From Candidatus Methanofastidiosum methylothiophilum (GTDB taxonomy: Archaea; Methanobacteriota_B; Thermococci; Methanofastidiosales; Methanofastidiosaceae), in the NCBI GenBank assembly GCA_001587715.1, contig LNGC01000003.1, positions 1-38,169 on the forward strand: DNA of 38,169 nt. The letters are read 5' to 3'. The position numbers and the translations under genes were made by a program. Shown here piece after piece: positions 15,624 to 23,085 of the stretch. The notes under the pieces are model-generated. The model searched no databases and was not told where the DNA came from. It worked only from the letters and a program-made list of their open reading frames with translations. Numbering within the stretch: position 1 is the first letter of the stretch; every line of letters begins with the position of its first letter.

Positions 15624-16343
15624 TTACTTAAAAAATTCTTTAACAATTATCCTTCTTTCATCAATATCTTTTCCTTCAAACAGTTTATAACAACCGCAAG
15701 AAGCTTTACCCTCTGTACATATACCTTCACTGATGCATTTTGGTCCTGATGATTCAAATAATGCAGGTGAGACTTCAAGGACTTGATATAGCATTTCCCA
15801 TGCCATATCCCTGATTTCCCACTGTGCTCTGTTGCAACATCGAAGATTAAAGAAATGCAGTAACTCTCTTGCATTCATTGTCATTACAAGATTAGTTTTA
15901 ATGGCGTTAGGGAGTACAAATCTCGCGTCTTCAGGAGCTATACCAAGTCCAAGCAGTTTCTTATAACTCTCAGTATTATTATTAAGACTCTTATTAAATA
16001 TCTCTTCTGCAGCTTTATTATTCTTAATCGAAGGTGGGGTAACAAATGGAACGTCTTCCATCTTTACATATCTCTGGCTCTGCTGTGTGAAAGAAGCTAT
16101 TCTGTGCCTTACTAATTGATGGGAGCATGCCCTAGAAATGCCTTCTATAGAAAAAGTAAAACTTGCATGCTCTATAACTGAATAATGGCCATATCCAACA
16201 ACTCTCTGAATCCTCTTTTTTGCATTGTCCGCATCTATTTCATTTAACATGTCTGAAGGAGTTCCTTCCTTCATTGATGTAAGGGCTGCAACAGCACATA
16301 CTTTTTCAGGATTTTGGGTATGCTCTAAAAGAACAACTTTCAT
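15624..16343 (-). CDS. thyX: Flavin-dependent thymidylate synthase ThyX
   Basis: A 239-residue FAD enzyme making dTMP from dUMP with methylenetetrahydrofolate (or an archaeal pterin) and NAD(P)H. The family signature RHRx7S is exact at residues 79-89 (RHRIASFTQQS). It is preceded by the conserved YGHYSVIEHA. The C-terminal part has NARELLHFFNLR and then a cluster of four cysteines at about 202-218. I do not know a catalytic role for the cysteine cluster; metal binding is a guess. It is first in the minus-strand run with dCMP deaminase, kinase and clamp-loader genes. A TATA-like element lies upstream at about 16360-16390. Confidence 0.96.
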   Translation of the reverse strand: MKVVLLEHTQNPEKVCAVAALTSMKEGTPSDMLNEIDADNAKKRIQRVVGYGHYSVIEHASFTFSIEGISRACSHQLVRHRIASFTQQSQRYVKMEDVPFVTPPSIKNNKAAEEIFNKSLNNNTESYKKLLGLGIAPEDARFVLPNAIKTNLVMTMNARELLHFFNLRCCNRAQWEIRDMAWEMLYQVLEVSPALFESSGPKCISEGICTEGKASCGCYKLFEGKDIDERRIIVKEFFK

Positions 16344-16359
16344 TATACTGAATTGAGTC

Positions 16360-16390
16360 AGATATTATATAAGATTAAGCATTTATAATT
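16360..16390 (-). promoter_or_regulatory. Putative thyX promoter region
   Basis: Two TATA-like stretches are visible on the minus strand. ATTATAAATGC near 16380-16390 predicts a TSS near 16360. CTTATATAATATC near 16360-16372 predicts a nearly leaderless transcript. I cannot choose between them. Confidence 0.35.
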
Positions 16391-16428
16391 GAATATATAT
16401 ACTAGACTATGAATTATAGTGCAATGGT

Positions 16429-16480
16429 AAATATTGATTATCAATACTTTCTTATTATTTAAATAATAACATCAATATTT
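16429..16480 (+). promoter_or_regulatory. Nested inverted repeats upstream of the 87-residue gene, candidate operator
   Basis: Perfect 10-base arms AAATATTGAT (16429-16438) and ATCAATATTT (16471-16480) enclose a perfect 18-bp palindrome at 16452-16469. The left arm is itself part of ATTGATTATCAAT, an inverted repeat with one central base (16433-16445). The core ATATTGATTATCA recurs at 16577-16589. This sits in a 271-base gap between divergent thyX and the 87-residue gene. AT-rich DNA makes palindromes easier to find by chance, but the shared ATATTGAT core at three places is unlikely to be noise. Confidence 0.5.
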
Positions 16481-16550
16481 CTAAAGTCATTAAGCCCTTT
16501 TTGTTTATATTTTGTAATGATTTTGGAACATTGTTATATATTATCGATAT

Positions 16551-16565
16551 CGAAAAGCTTATAAA
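16551..16565 (+). promoter_or_regulatory. Strong BRE/TATA promoter of the 87-residue gene
   Basis: CGAAAAGCTTATAAA is a near-ideal archaeal BRE plus TATA box, partly overlapped by a perfect 10-bp palindrome TCGATATCGA at 16544-16553. The TSS is expected near 16588, on top of the second ATATTGATTATCA copy. The leader then carries GGTGA at 16604-16608. Confidence 0.65.
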
Positions 16566-16576
16566 CTGGTAACTGT

Positions 16577-16589
16577 ATATTGATTATCA
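16577..16589 (+). repeat. Second copy of ATATTGATTATCA, at the predicted transcription start
   Basis: An exact 13-base copy of the sequence at 16431-16443, 146 bases downstream. Its place over the expected TSS suits repression of the 87-residue gene by a protein that also binds the upstream repeats. This is inference. Confidence 0.5.
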
Positions 16590-16614
16590 GCTACTAAAGG
16601 ATAGGTGAAGTGTT

Positions 16615-16878
16615 ATGAAAATTGTTGAAAGAGGAATTGAAAGGCACACAGATAAGCCCTACACAGTTAGGATACTTGTCGAAAACCTAAACCTTGGCAC
16701 AATAAGCCCAGGGACAATCCCAGGATCCGTAAATGTAAAAACTTACGACACAGATCTTGGAACATACTTAGAGCTTACTGGGGACACAAGGGATGTTATA
16801 GAGTGTGAGACAAGGATAGTAGAGATGAACGAAACTGTAAAGGTAAAAGACGTAAGAAAAGTATTTTCCGAGATTTAA
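16615..16878 (+). CDS. Unknown 87-residue archaeal protein with strong promoter
   Basis: I do not recognise this protein. It is soluble, acidic to neutral, and lacks cysteine pairs, apart from one cysteine at about residue 64. Predicted strands dominate: KPYTVRILVENL, SVNVKTYDTDLGTYLEL and CETRIVEMNETVKVKD. A small beta-rich or alpha/beta fold is likely, with a Gly/Pro-rich turn LGTISPGTIPGS. It has a near-ideal promoter, a GGTGA site and a T-rich terminator right after its stop, so it is probably a single-gene, well-expressed unit. The upstream repeats suggest tight control, perhaps by its own product. It could be a regulator or a small metabolite-binding protein; neither can be shown. Confidence 0.75.
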   Translation: MKIVERGIERHTDKPYTVRILVENLNLGTISPGTIPGSVNVKTYDTDLGTYLELTGDTRDVIECETRIVEMNETVKVKDVRKVFSEI

Positions 16879-16890
16879 TTTTTTTATTTT
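16879..16890 (+). terminator. T-rich terminator after the 87-residue gene
   Basis: TTTTTTTATTTT directly follows the stop codon and precedes the ribosome site of the next gene by about 15 bases. It fits an archaeal U-tract terminator. Confidence 0.45.
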
Positions 16891-16913
16891 AATAAATAAT
16901 CTTGAGGAGAACA

Positions 16914-18536
16914 ATGCTAGGAAGATGCTCAAGGATTGTCATCGTATCAATATTCATATTGGTAATGATGGTACCATCTACTTGGGGCGCTACTAACAAA
17001 AATTTTCTCCTTAATGTTGTTAGTGTAAATGGAACTCCAATCCAAGATGCAGAAATCAGAATGTCATTGCAATCTGATTCAAATTATCAAAGATCTGGAA
17101 ATTCAAATTCAAGAGGGGAACTCCTTTTTGAAAATATAGCCGAAGGAACCTATTCGATTACTATTGTAAAAAGTGGATTTGTCACAATACTCGAGAATGT
17201 AGATATTACTTCAATCTCTTCAAAGACATTTTATCTCCGACATTCCGGATTTAAAATAATTTCTGGTCGAGTTTACAAAGATTCAAATGATAATAAGGTC
17301 TTTGACACCGGGGAACTTGGGATAGCTAATGCGACTGTCAAAGCCACAAATGTAACTACAAACGAAACATTTTCCGTTAATACAGATGACAATGGACAAT
17401 TTAGGATTGAAATACCCGATGCACAAAACTATAAAGTTATAGTTTCTTATTCCGCTTCAGAGTATGAAGTACCAAATACTGTAACGCCAATAGAGACTGT
17501 GGATTATTCGATAACAGTTCCTTTAATAATAAAAGGAGAAGTTTACGGCAAGGTAACAACAGATGAAGGCAACCCATTGTTCGGTATACAAGTTTTTCTC
17601 AAAGGAACAAGTGTAACTTATACTTCTACTGATCTCGGGGGATTCTTTAGATTCTCAGTAAAACCTGGAACTTATTTTGTAGAAGTTGAGTTCATGGATT
17701 ATGAGAAATATGCAACTGAACCTTTTAATCTTGCACAAGAAGAACAAAAAGAAGTAACAGTTGTTTTATCCAAACAAAAAGGAACTCTCACTTACGAAAT
17801 AAAAACAGAAGATGGCAAGGCTTTATCTGAAGTCGATGCTGAGCTAATAAAGACTGGAAGCGGTGTCTCAGTTGAGAAGATTAGCAAGGCGAATGGAACA
17901 ATACAGCTTCCACCAGGAGTCTATACTTTAAAGGCCGATGCAAAAGGATATGAGCCATCAGAAATAAATTTTGAGATTACTAAAGCGGGGATTACAAAGT
18001 CACTGACATTAAAACAATCAAATGGTTCAATAAAAGTTACGCTAAAGGATTTGAAAGGTAATCCTATCAGTGGAGTTTCTGTTCTTGTAGACGGACAGCA
18101 AAAAGGCAGTTCAGATAATTCTGGTACATTAGTAATATCTGATCTTCCACCAAAAGAATATCAAGTTACAGCATCTTCAACACTTTACGGAAAAGTAACA
18201 CAGATTGTAAAAGTTGAAGGGGAAACAGAAAAAGAAATCAATTTAATTTTAGCATCAAATATCCTAATCCAAGGATTACCTATTATCATAATTGCAGCAT
18301 TTTTCATTATCATAGCTTTCTTAAAAATGAATGTGAAGCATATCGGTCTTCCAAAAAAGACATTTGAAAAGCCGCAGATGCAAGAAGTACCGCCCCAATT
18401 ATATTCACAGGAAATTGAAAAAAGACAAGATTCAGTGGAATCAAAACAGGTACCAATCAAAAAATCAAAGCTTAAGACAAAAAGACCCCTCAGAGGACTT
18501 CCAAAAAAGCCTTCAAAAAATAAAGAAAATCCATAA
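16914..18536 (+). CDS. Membrane-anchored cell-surface protein with carboxypeptidase-regulatory/SdrD-like beta-sandwich repeats
   Basis: A 540-residue exported protein. ATG 16914 is chosen because GAGGAG lies four to nine bases upstream; TTG 16902 would precede that site. A signal peptide covers about residues 1-25. Five immunoglobulin-like units follow, at roughly 30-110, 115-200, 210-290, 293-365 and 370-445. They carry the carboxypeptidase regulatory-like pattern (DLGGFFRFSVKPGTYFVEVE), and unit 2 resembles SdrD B (GRVYKDSNDNKVFDTGELG). A single transmembrane helix lies near 453-473, then a lysine/proline-rich cytoplasmic tail of about 65 residues. This is a surface scaffold or adhesion type; no enzyme motif is seen. 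The tail is unusually long and basic for such proteins. Confidence 0.85.
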   Translation: MLGRCSRIVIVSIFILVMMVPSTWGATNKNFLLNVVSVNGTPIQDAEIRMSLQSDSNYQRSGNSNSRGELLFENIAEGTYSITIVKSGFVTILENVDITSISSKTFYLRHSGFKIISGRVYKDSNDNKVFDTGELGIANATVKATNVTTNETFSVNTDDNGQFRIEIPDAQNYKVIVSYSASEYEVPNTVTPIETVDYSITVPLIIKGEVYGKVTTDEGNPLFGIQVFLKGTSVTYTSTDLGGFFRFSVKPGTYFVEVEFMDYEKYATEPFNLAQEEQKEVTVVLSKQKGTLTYEIKTEDGKALSEVDAELIKTGSGVSVEKISKANGTIQLPPGVYTLKADAKGYEPSEINFEITKAGITKSLTLKQSNGSIKVTLKDLKGNPISGVSVLVDGQQKGSSDNSGTLVISDLPPKEYQVTASSTLYGKVTQIVKVEGETEKEINLILASNILIQGLPIIIIAAFFIIIAFLKMNVKHIGLPKKTFEKPQMQEVPPQLYSQEIEKRQDSVESKQVPIKKSKLKTKRPLRGLPKKPSKNKENP

Positions 18537-18569
18537 GCTTTTTTAGGTTATAATTCTATTCTTAGTTAT

Positions 18570-19964
18570 ATGAAGAAAAAAATAGTTATCGTTGGGGCTG
18601 GCCCTGCAGGTCTATTTTCTGCTTACAAGCTTTCTGAGAACAATAACTTCGATATTACTCTCCTTGATAGGGGTAGGGACGTCGATAGCAGAAAATGCCC
18701 ACTAGAACGTACTGGTGTTTGTGATAACTGTAATCCTTGTAATGTTTTATATGGCACTGGAGGGTCAGGTTGCCTTTCAGATGGTATACTAAATCTAAGA
18801 CCAGATATAGGTGGAGATCTAGAAGAGCTTACTGGAAAAGCCGACAAAGCAATAAAATTGGTAAGTGTTGTTGATTCTATTTTTTTAGATCACGGGGCTC
18901 CAGAAAAACTTTTCATAGGCGAAACTGAGATGATTGAAGATTTACAAAGAAAAGCTGAAGCTTCTGGGATTAAGTTTATTCAGATACCTCAAAGACACAT
19001 AGGAAGTGACTACACCCCTGTAGTAATAAACTCTATGAAAAAATACCTTGAGAAAAAAAGAGTAAAATTCGTCTTACTGGCTGATGTCAATAAAATTGAA
19101 AAACAAAAACAAGGGTTCACCACCAATTATACACAAAAAAATACCCTCCATAAAATTGATTCTGATTATGTCATTTTAGCCCCAGGTAGGGCTGGCTCTA
19201 GTTTTTTAATGTCACAAATTAAGGAACTTGGTATAAAGACACAGAACCAACCAATTGACATTGGGGTCAGAGTTGAAGTATCCAAAGTAGTAATGAAACC
19301 GGTAATTGAAGTTAATAGAGATCCAAAATTTCATATATATTCTAAGACTTATGATGATTTTGTAAGAACTTTCTGTACAAATCATGAAGGATATGTGATG
19401 AAAGAGCAATACGATGGATATGTTGGGGTAAATGGACATTCAATGAGGGATATTAAATCTCATAACAGCAACTTTGCTTTTCTTTCAAGGGTAACATTGA
19501 CATCGCCTGTTGAAGATACAACATCTTATGGAATTTCCATTGCTAAAATTGCTACAGTTCTGGGAGGTGGAAAACCCATCATACAGAGATTTGGAGACTT
19601 AAGGAGGGGCAGAAGGTCAACAACTGAAAGAATTAGTAGAAGTAACATAAAACCTACACTTCTTTCAGCAACCCCAGGAGACATAGCCATGGCATTGCCA
19701 TATAGAATAGTCACAAATTTAATTGAATCTCTTGAAAGACTGGATAATGTAATTCCAGGAGTGGGGAGCGATTCAACGCTTCTATATGCCCCCGAGATTA
19801 AATTCTACGGAATAAAAGTAAAAGTGGACTCATCAATGGAAACTAATTTATCAAATCTTTTTGTTGCTGGGGACGGAGTTGGGCTTTCAAGAGACATAGT
19901 TAACTCGGCAGCCACGGGGATTCTTGCAGCAGAAGGAATAATAAATAAGGAGATTAAATCTTGA
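18570..19964 (+). CDS. FAD-dependent dehydrogenase (COG2509-like)
   Basis: A 464-residue flavoprotein. An N-terminal dinucleotide motif VGAGPAGLFSAY is at 7-18 and a second FAD-contact motif NLFVAGDGVGLSRDIVNSAATG is near the C-terminus. After the first Rossmann strand comes a cysteine-rich segment CPLERTGVCDNCNPC (about 43-57), characteristic of the uncharacterised COG2509 dehydrogenases by my reading. Those cysteines may bind a metal or iron-sulfur cluster, but this is not shown. It probably has a short or absent leader, as no ribosome site precedes the ATG. It overlaps the HAD gene by four bases (TTGA), so the two are coupled. The substrate is unknown. Confidence 0.85.
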   Translation: MKKKIVIVGAGPAGLFSAYKLSENNNFDITLLDRGRDVDSRKCPLERTGVCDNCNPCNVLYGTGGSGCLSDGILNLRPDIGGDLEELTGKADKAIKLVSVVDSIFLDHGAPEKLFIGETEMIEDLQRKAEASGIKFIQIPQRHIGSDYTPVVINSMKKYLEKKRVKFVLLADVNKIEKQKQGFTTNYTQKNTLHKIDSDYVILAPGRAGSSFLMSQIKELGIKTQNQPIDIGVRVEVSKVVMKPVIEVNRDPKFHIYSKTYDDFVRTFCTNHEGYVMKEQYDGYVGVNGHSMRDIKSHNSNFAFLSRVTLTSPVEDTTSYGISIAKIATVLGGGKPIIQRFGDLRRGRRSTTERISRSNIKPTLLSATPGDIAMALPYRIVTNLIESLERLDNVIPGVGSDSTLLYAPEIKFYGIKVKVDSSMETNLSNLFVAGDGVGLSRDIVNSAATGILAAEGIINKEIKS

Positions 19965-20761
19965 AAGACATTGAGTACGTGTTCATGGATATTGATGGTG
20001 TCCTTTACAGAGGCAACCACAGTATCAATGGAGCTAGAGAATTTATTGATTATTTAATCGAAGAAAAAATTAAATTCATGTGTGTCACTAACAACTCTGC
20101 CAAAACACCTGCTGACTATTCAAAAAGATTGAGGGGTATGGGGATAAATATCAGAGATACTGAAATAATAAACTCTGGTGTTGCTACGGTAGAATTTTTG
20201 AAAGATACTTTCCTCAAAGAAAAAGATAATCTAAGTGCATATGTAGTTGGTGGAGAAGGCCTAATATCTCTAATAGAAAATTCTGGGATAAAACTAGAAG
20301 ATAAAAATCCCGATCTAGTAGTTGTTGGTTGGGATATCACATTCACTTACGAAAAGATGAAAAAAGCATCACTTGCAATCCAGAAGGGTGCAATATATAT
20401 AGGTACAAACCCAGATATGACCTACCCCTCTCATGAAGGCATACTGCCGGGATGTGGTGCAATTTTAGCGTCAATAACAGCCGCTAGCGGTGTTGAGCCT
20501 ATAATAATTGGAAAACCCAAGACTTTAATCATGGAAATGGCAGCCAAAAAGATTTCAGCAAAAAAAGAAAAAAGTTTGATGATTGGCGATAGAATTGATA
20601 CAGATATTTTAGCCGGAAGAAACTTTGGAATTCAAACTGCTATTGTATTGAGTGGAGTTGTAGATAAATCAGAAGTATCAAAATCCCATATTAAACCAGA
20701 TTATGTCTTTGAAGATATGATGGATTTATATATCAATCTAAAAAAATCTAGAAAGGTGTAA
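19961..20761 (+). CDS. HAD-superfamily phosphatase, subfamily IIA (NagD/AraL-like)
   Basis: A 266-residue phosphatase. Motif I is FMDIDGVLYRG with nucleophile Asp10 and acid Asp12. Motif II is CVTNNS. The C2 cap carries GTNPDMTYP and PGCGAILA, typical of subclass IIA. Motif III lysine is in IGKPKT and motif IV is MIGDRIDTDILAG. These enzymes hydrolyse sugar phosphates, nucleotides or 4-nitrophenyl phosphate. It starts with TTG 19961 overlapping the stop of the FAD gene, after AAGGAGA. A role in clearing a damaged or toxic phosphate made near the flavoenzyme is a guess. Confidence 0.92.
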   Translation: MKDIEYVFMDIDGVLYRGNHSINGAREFIDYLIEEKIKFMCVTNNSAKTPADYSKRLRGMGINIRDTEIINSGVATVEFLKDTFLKEKDNLSAYVVGGEGLISLIENSGIKLEDKNPDLVVVGWDITFTYEKMKKASLAIQKGAIYIGTNPDMTYPSHEGILPGCGAILASITAASGVEPIIIGKPKTLIMEMAAKKISAKKEKSLMIGDRIDTDILAGRNFGIQTAIVLSGVVDKSEVSKSHIKPDYVFEDMMDLYINLKKSRKV

Positions 20762-20763
20762 AA

Positions 20764-21255
20764 ATGAAAGGCAATAAATTATTAGGTTTATTCTTGATTC
20801 TAATTTTTTTACTACCGCTATGTCTTAACACGTCCCTTGACAACTGGAATACCAGTATAAAAGTTGCAAATTTGAGATTGGCCAAAGGTATAGAATACTA
20901 TAACATCTCATCTAACGCCTATTCAATTCAAGACATGGATAACGTCACAGTTTATGCCGATAAAGCTATCCTAGAATTTTCAACAGCTATAATAGCCCTT
21001 GAGAATGCAATGGGCGAAGCTCAGAAATCAAAGAAAGACTGGCTAATAATGTATACAAATTACTACTTAAAAAAAGTTCAAGTTCTAAAAAATGCAGCAG
21101 TTGAAATAAAGATTTTGAAAGAATATTACCAAACTGGCCAGGAAGATGGAATTGTCCAATCAATGACTAACATAAGACAGTATGAAGATGAGTTCAAAGA
21201 ATACGACCTCAAGATGGAGGACATAAAAAGAGACCATATATCGGAGTTCCAGTAA
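20764..21255 (+). CDS. Small exported helical protein of unknown function
   Basis: A 163-residue protein beginning two bases after the HAD stop, so probably in the same transcript. The N-terminus (lysine, then a leucine-rich core to about residue 20) is a signal peptide or membrane anchor. A cysteine lies near residue 20 in LPLCLN, but the residue before it is leucine, so it is not a good lipobox. The rest is helical and charged, with a possible coiled coil at about 60-150 (KAILEFSTAIIALENAMGEAQ and KVQVLKNAAVEIKILKEY). I recognise no family. Operon placement next to cytosolic enzymes gives no clear role. Confidence 0.7.
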   Translation: MKGNKLLGLFLILIFLLPLCLNTSLDNWNTSIKVANLRLAKGIEYYNISSNAYSIQDMDNVTVYADKAILEFSTAIIALENAMGEAQKSKKDWLIMYTNYYLKKVQVLKNAAVEIKILKEYYQTGQEDGIVQSMTNIRQYEDEFKEYDLKMEDIKRDHISEFQ

Positions 21256-21804
21256 CTATTCCCTTTTCTTTTCAACTATTTTTTCAGGATAAGTAAAATA
21301 TGGGCCGCCAAGATGATTAATGAATTTTATCTTTTCAATATCAATACACTCTTTGTAGAGCTCCTTTTCAATTTCACAATGGACTATCTCTCCAATAAAG
21401 AGATAGTGGTCACCGCACAAGAAGGAGTCTATGACCTTACACTCAATAAAAGCAAAACACTCTTTAATTGAAGGGGAAGTTACCTTTTTTCCCTTAACTT
21501 CTTTTAGTTTATACTCCTTAAATTTGTCAATATTACGTCCACTCTCAGAACCACATAGTAAAACCTTATCTAAAAGCTCAATTGAAGGAATATTGACTGT
21601 AAATTCTTTTGAATTTCCAATCAAAATATGGGAAAGTTTTTTTGTTGAGAGAGATATTGAGATAAGTGGCGGTGAATGTGATACTGGACTTGTCCAAGCA
21701 GCAGTGACAATATTAGACTTACCTTGGTACTTTGATGTAATTAAGACAAGAGGCCCAGGATTTAAAAATCTGAGGCCCTTTAAACTTTCTATTTTGATCT
21801 TCAT
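21256..21804 (-). CDS. Flavin reductase-like/flavoredoxin FMN-binding protein
   Basis: A 182-residue split-barrel FMN protein. The N-terminal NPGPLVLITSKYQGKSNIVTAAWTSPVS is the typical FMN-phosphate-binding region of flavoredoxins. PPLISISLSTKKLSH and FTVNIPS follow, and the late segment DHYLFIGEIVHCEI closes the barrel. Family members carry electrons or reduce free flavin; archaeal ones often accept electrons from ferredoxin or F420 systems. The start overlaps the stop of the preceding adenosine-kinase-family gene by ATGA, so they are translationally coupled. It ends directly against the convergent exported-protein gene. Partner is unknown. Confidence 0.9.
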   Translation of the reverse strand: MKIKIESLKGLRFLNPGPLVLITSKYQGKSNIVTAAWTSPVSHSPPLISISLSTKKLSHILIGNSKEFTVNIPSIELLDKVLLCGSESGRNIDKFKEYKLKEVKGKKVTSPSIKECFAFIECKVIDSFLCGDHYLFIGEIVHCEIEKELYKECIDIEKIKFINHLGGPYFTYPEKIVEKKRE

Positions 21805-22286
21805 TCTACCTTATACCCTATTTTTTCCAAAAGGTCTCTTCTTTCTTTCTTTTCATATTTGTCTTCAATTTTTTCAGCAGAAGTTCCGTCAACGACGCCC
21901 ACAACTGAACTTCCTAGATCTGTCTTTGCTATAATTACTTGGAAGGGATTTTCACTGGCACCATAAACCTTGCATACTGAAGGGTGCCCTTTTATGTTAT
22001 TCAAGACATTAATAGGAAAAGCGCCTCGCATCATTATTACAAAAATATGTCCGGCTCCTATTTTCAAAGCGGCGTTTGCAGCAAGGTCTTTTAGATGTTC
22101 GTCATTTCCTGCAACTCTTGTAAGTTTAGGTTTGGCTTCATTCATTGCAACACCAATCTTAATTCCTGCAACACAAGTCTGAAGAGTTCTTGCAAGATCA
22201 TCTACAGTATAAATAGAAAAGTTTCCTTGCCCAAGTATAAACTCAACACCATCGTCCTTCTTTATGTCAATAACATTCATTTCCAT
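21801..22286 (-). CDS. Adenosine-specific kinase-family protein (DUF355)
   Basis: A 161-residue protein matching the DUF355/adenosine-specific kinase family. Conserved stretches are VEFILGQGNFSIYTVDDL, KIGVAMNEAKPKLTR, NAALKIGAGHIFVIMMRGAFPINVLN, VCKVYGASENPFQVI and VVGVVDGTS. A structure of an archaeal member bound adenosine or AMP, hence the family name; its cell role is not settled. The start at 22286 follows GGTGTGAT by three bases. It is coupled by ATGA overlap to the flavoredoxin, an unusual pairing that may mean a shared pathway. Confidence 0.9.
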   Translation of the reverse strand: MEMNVIDIKKDDGVEFILGQGNFSIYTVDDLARTLQTCVAGIKIGVAMNEAKPKLTRVAGNDEHLKDLAANAALKIGAGHIFVIMMRGAFPINVLNNIKGHPSVCKVYGASENPFQVIIAKTDLGSSVVGVVDGTSAEKIEDKYEKKERRDLLEKIGYKVE

Positions 22287-22322
22287 AATATCACACCTTC
22301 TTAATTTTTAGATATTAAAGAT

Positions 22323-22976
22323 TTAATCTATACATCTATTTAGAGCCTCAAATGCAAGTACCATATCTTTTTCATCGACGACAAATATAGTATCCATAAA
22401 ACAGCTCATAGTTTCAATAACGTTTATCCCGACGGAGGAAAGGTTTGAAGATAGGTAGGATACTACACCTGGAGTATCTCCAATATCTTCGGGGCTCTTT
22501 ACAGATATTTCAACTAGATTTTTTGATACTCTCAACACATTCTCTTTACCTATAAGATTTGTAACCTCCTCAAGGTAGTCTTCAAGTAAGATCAAAGTTA
22601 TACCTTGGGAGCCTTGTATAATATTGATTAGATAACCCTCTGAAAGTGTCTTCTTTAGAACAGGCTCAAGTTTCATGAAGACATGCCATCCGGGCTTTAA
22701 AGTTATAGTCGCAACCTTTGTCTTTATGTTGATCCTGCTTTTCTTTAAAATTAGTTTTATCTTCTTCTCAAGAAAATTTTTTTCTTTTTGTAATTCTTCG
22801 GCGTATCTTCTTGATGCTATAAGCACCGCAACCATGTTGTCTATTTTGTATTCGTCCATTATCATTCTTGAAAGTGCAGAATAATTGATTATTCCATACT
22901 TAAGACAGTCCATTATGGATGGGTGTGCACCTATGTATTCTCTAACTATCTCAGCTATACTTTTTTTGTCTGGCAC
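22323..22976 (-). CDS. COG2150-like predicted regulator of amino acid metabolism (winged helix plus ACT domains)
   Basis: A 217-residue protein from GTG 22976. The N-terminal part (EIVREYIGAHPSIMDCLKYGIINYSALSRMI) matches the archaeal COG2150 group by my reading. It is followed by a basic helix and two ACT-like beta-alpha-beta units with ISVKSPEDIGDTPGVVSYLSSNL. ACT domains bind amino acids. I favour GTG 22976 because the TATA-like element at 22999-23006 predicts a TSS near 22978, i.e. a leaderless message. Reading further upstream to ATG 23033 would start before the promoter. It is divergent from the RNase P/proteasome operon. Confidence 0.8.
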   Translation of the reverse strand: MPDKKSIAEIVREYIGAHPSIMDCLKYGIINYSALSRMIMDEYKIDNMVAVLIASRRYAEELQKEKNFLEKKIKLILKKSRINIKTKVATITLKPGWHVFMKLEPVLKKTLSEGYLINIIQGSQGITLILLEDYLEEVTNLIGKENVLRVSKNLVEISVKSPEDIGDTPGVVSYLSSNLSSVGINVIETMSCFMDTIFVVDEKDMVLAFEALNRCID

Positions 22977-22998
22977 AATTATTATTTGTATGATACTG

Positions 22999-23006
22999 TA
23001 TTTAAA
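22999..23006 (-). promoter_or_regulatory. TATA box for a probably leaderless COG2150 regulator mRNA
   Basis: ATTTAAATA on the minus strand lies about 25 bases before GTG 22976, the spacing expected for a transcript that begins at or next to its start codon. No ribosome site precedes the GTG, in line with a leaderless message. Confidence 0.5.
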
Positions 23007-23043
23007 TGTTCTGAATATATTATAGATTGACAAATTATGCCAA

Positions 23044-23054
23044 AATACTTAAAA
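23044..23054 (+). promoter_or_regulatory. Putative promoter of the RNase P/proteasome/exosome operon
   Basis: AATACTTAAAAC resembles a TATA box with A-rich BRE. It predicts a TSS near 23075 and thus the ATG at 23086 as start, since the in-frame ATG at 23056 would lie before the TSS. Confidence 0.4.
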
Positions 23055-23085
23055 CATGTTTATTATATCTATTTTAGATGTTTTT

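Noticed and set aside
16344-16614. The AT-rich, palindrome-rich gap as a replication origin
   Set aside because: No cdc6/orc1 gene or ORB-type repeats with G-runs are present; the repeats fit promoter control better.
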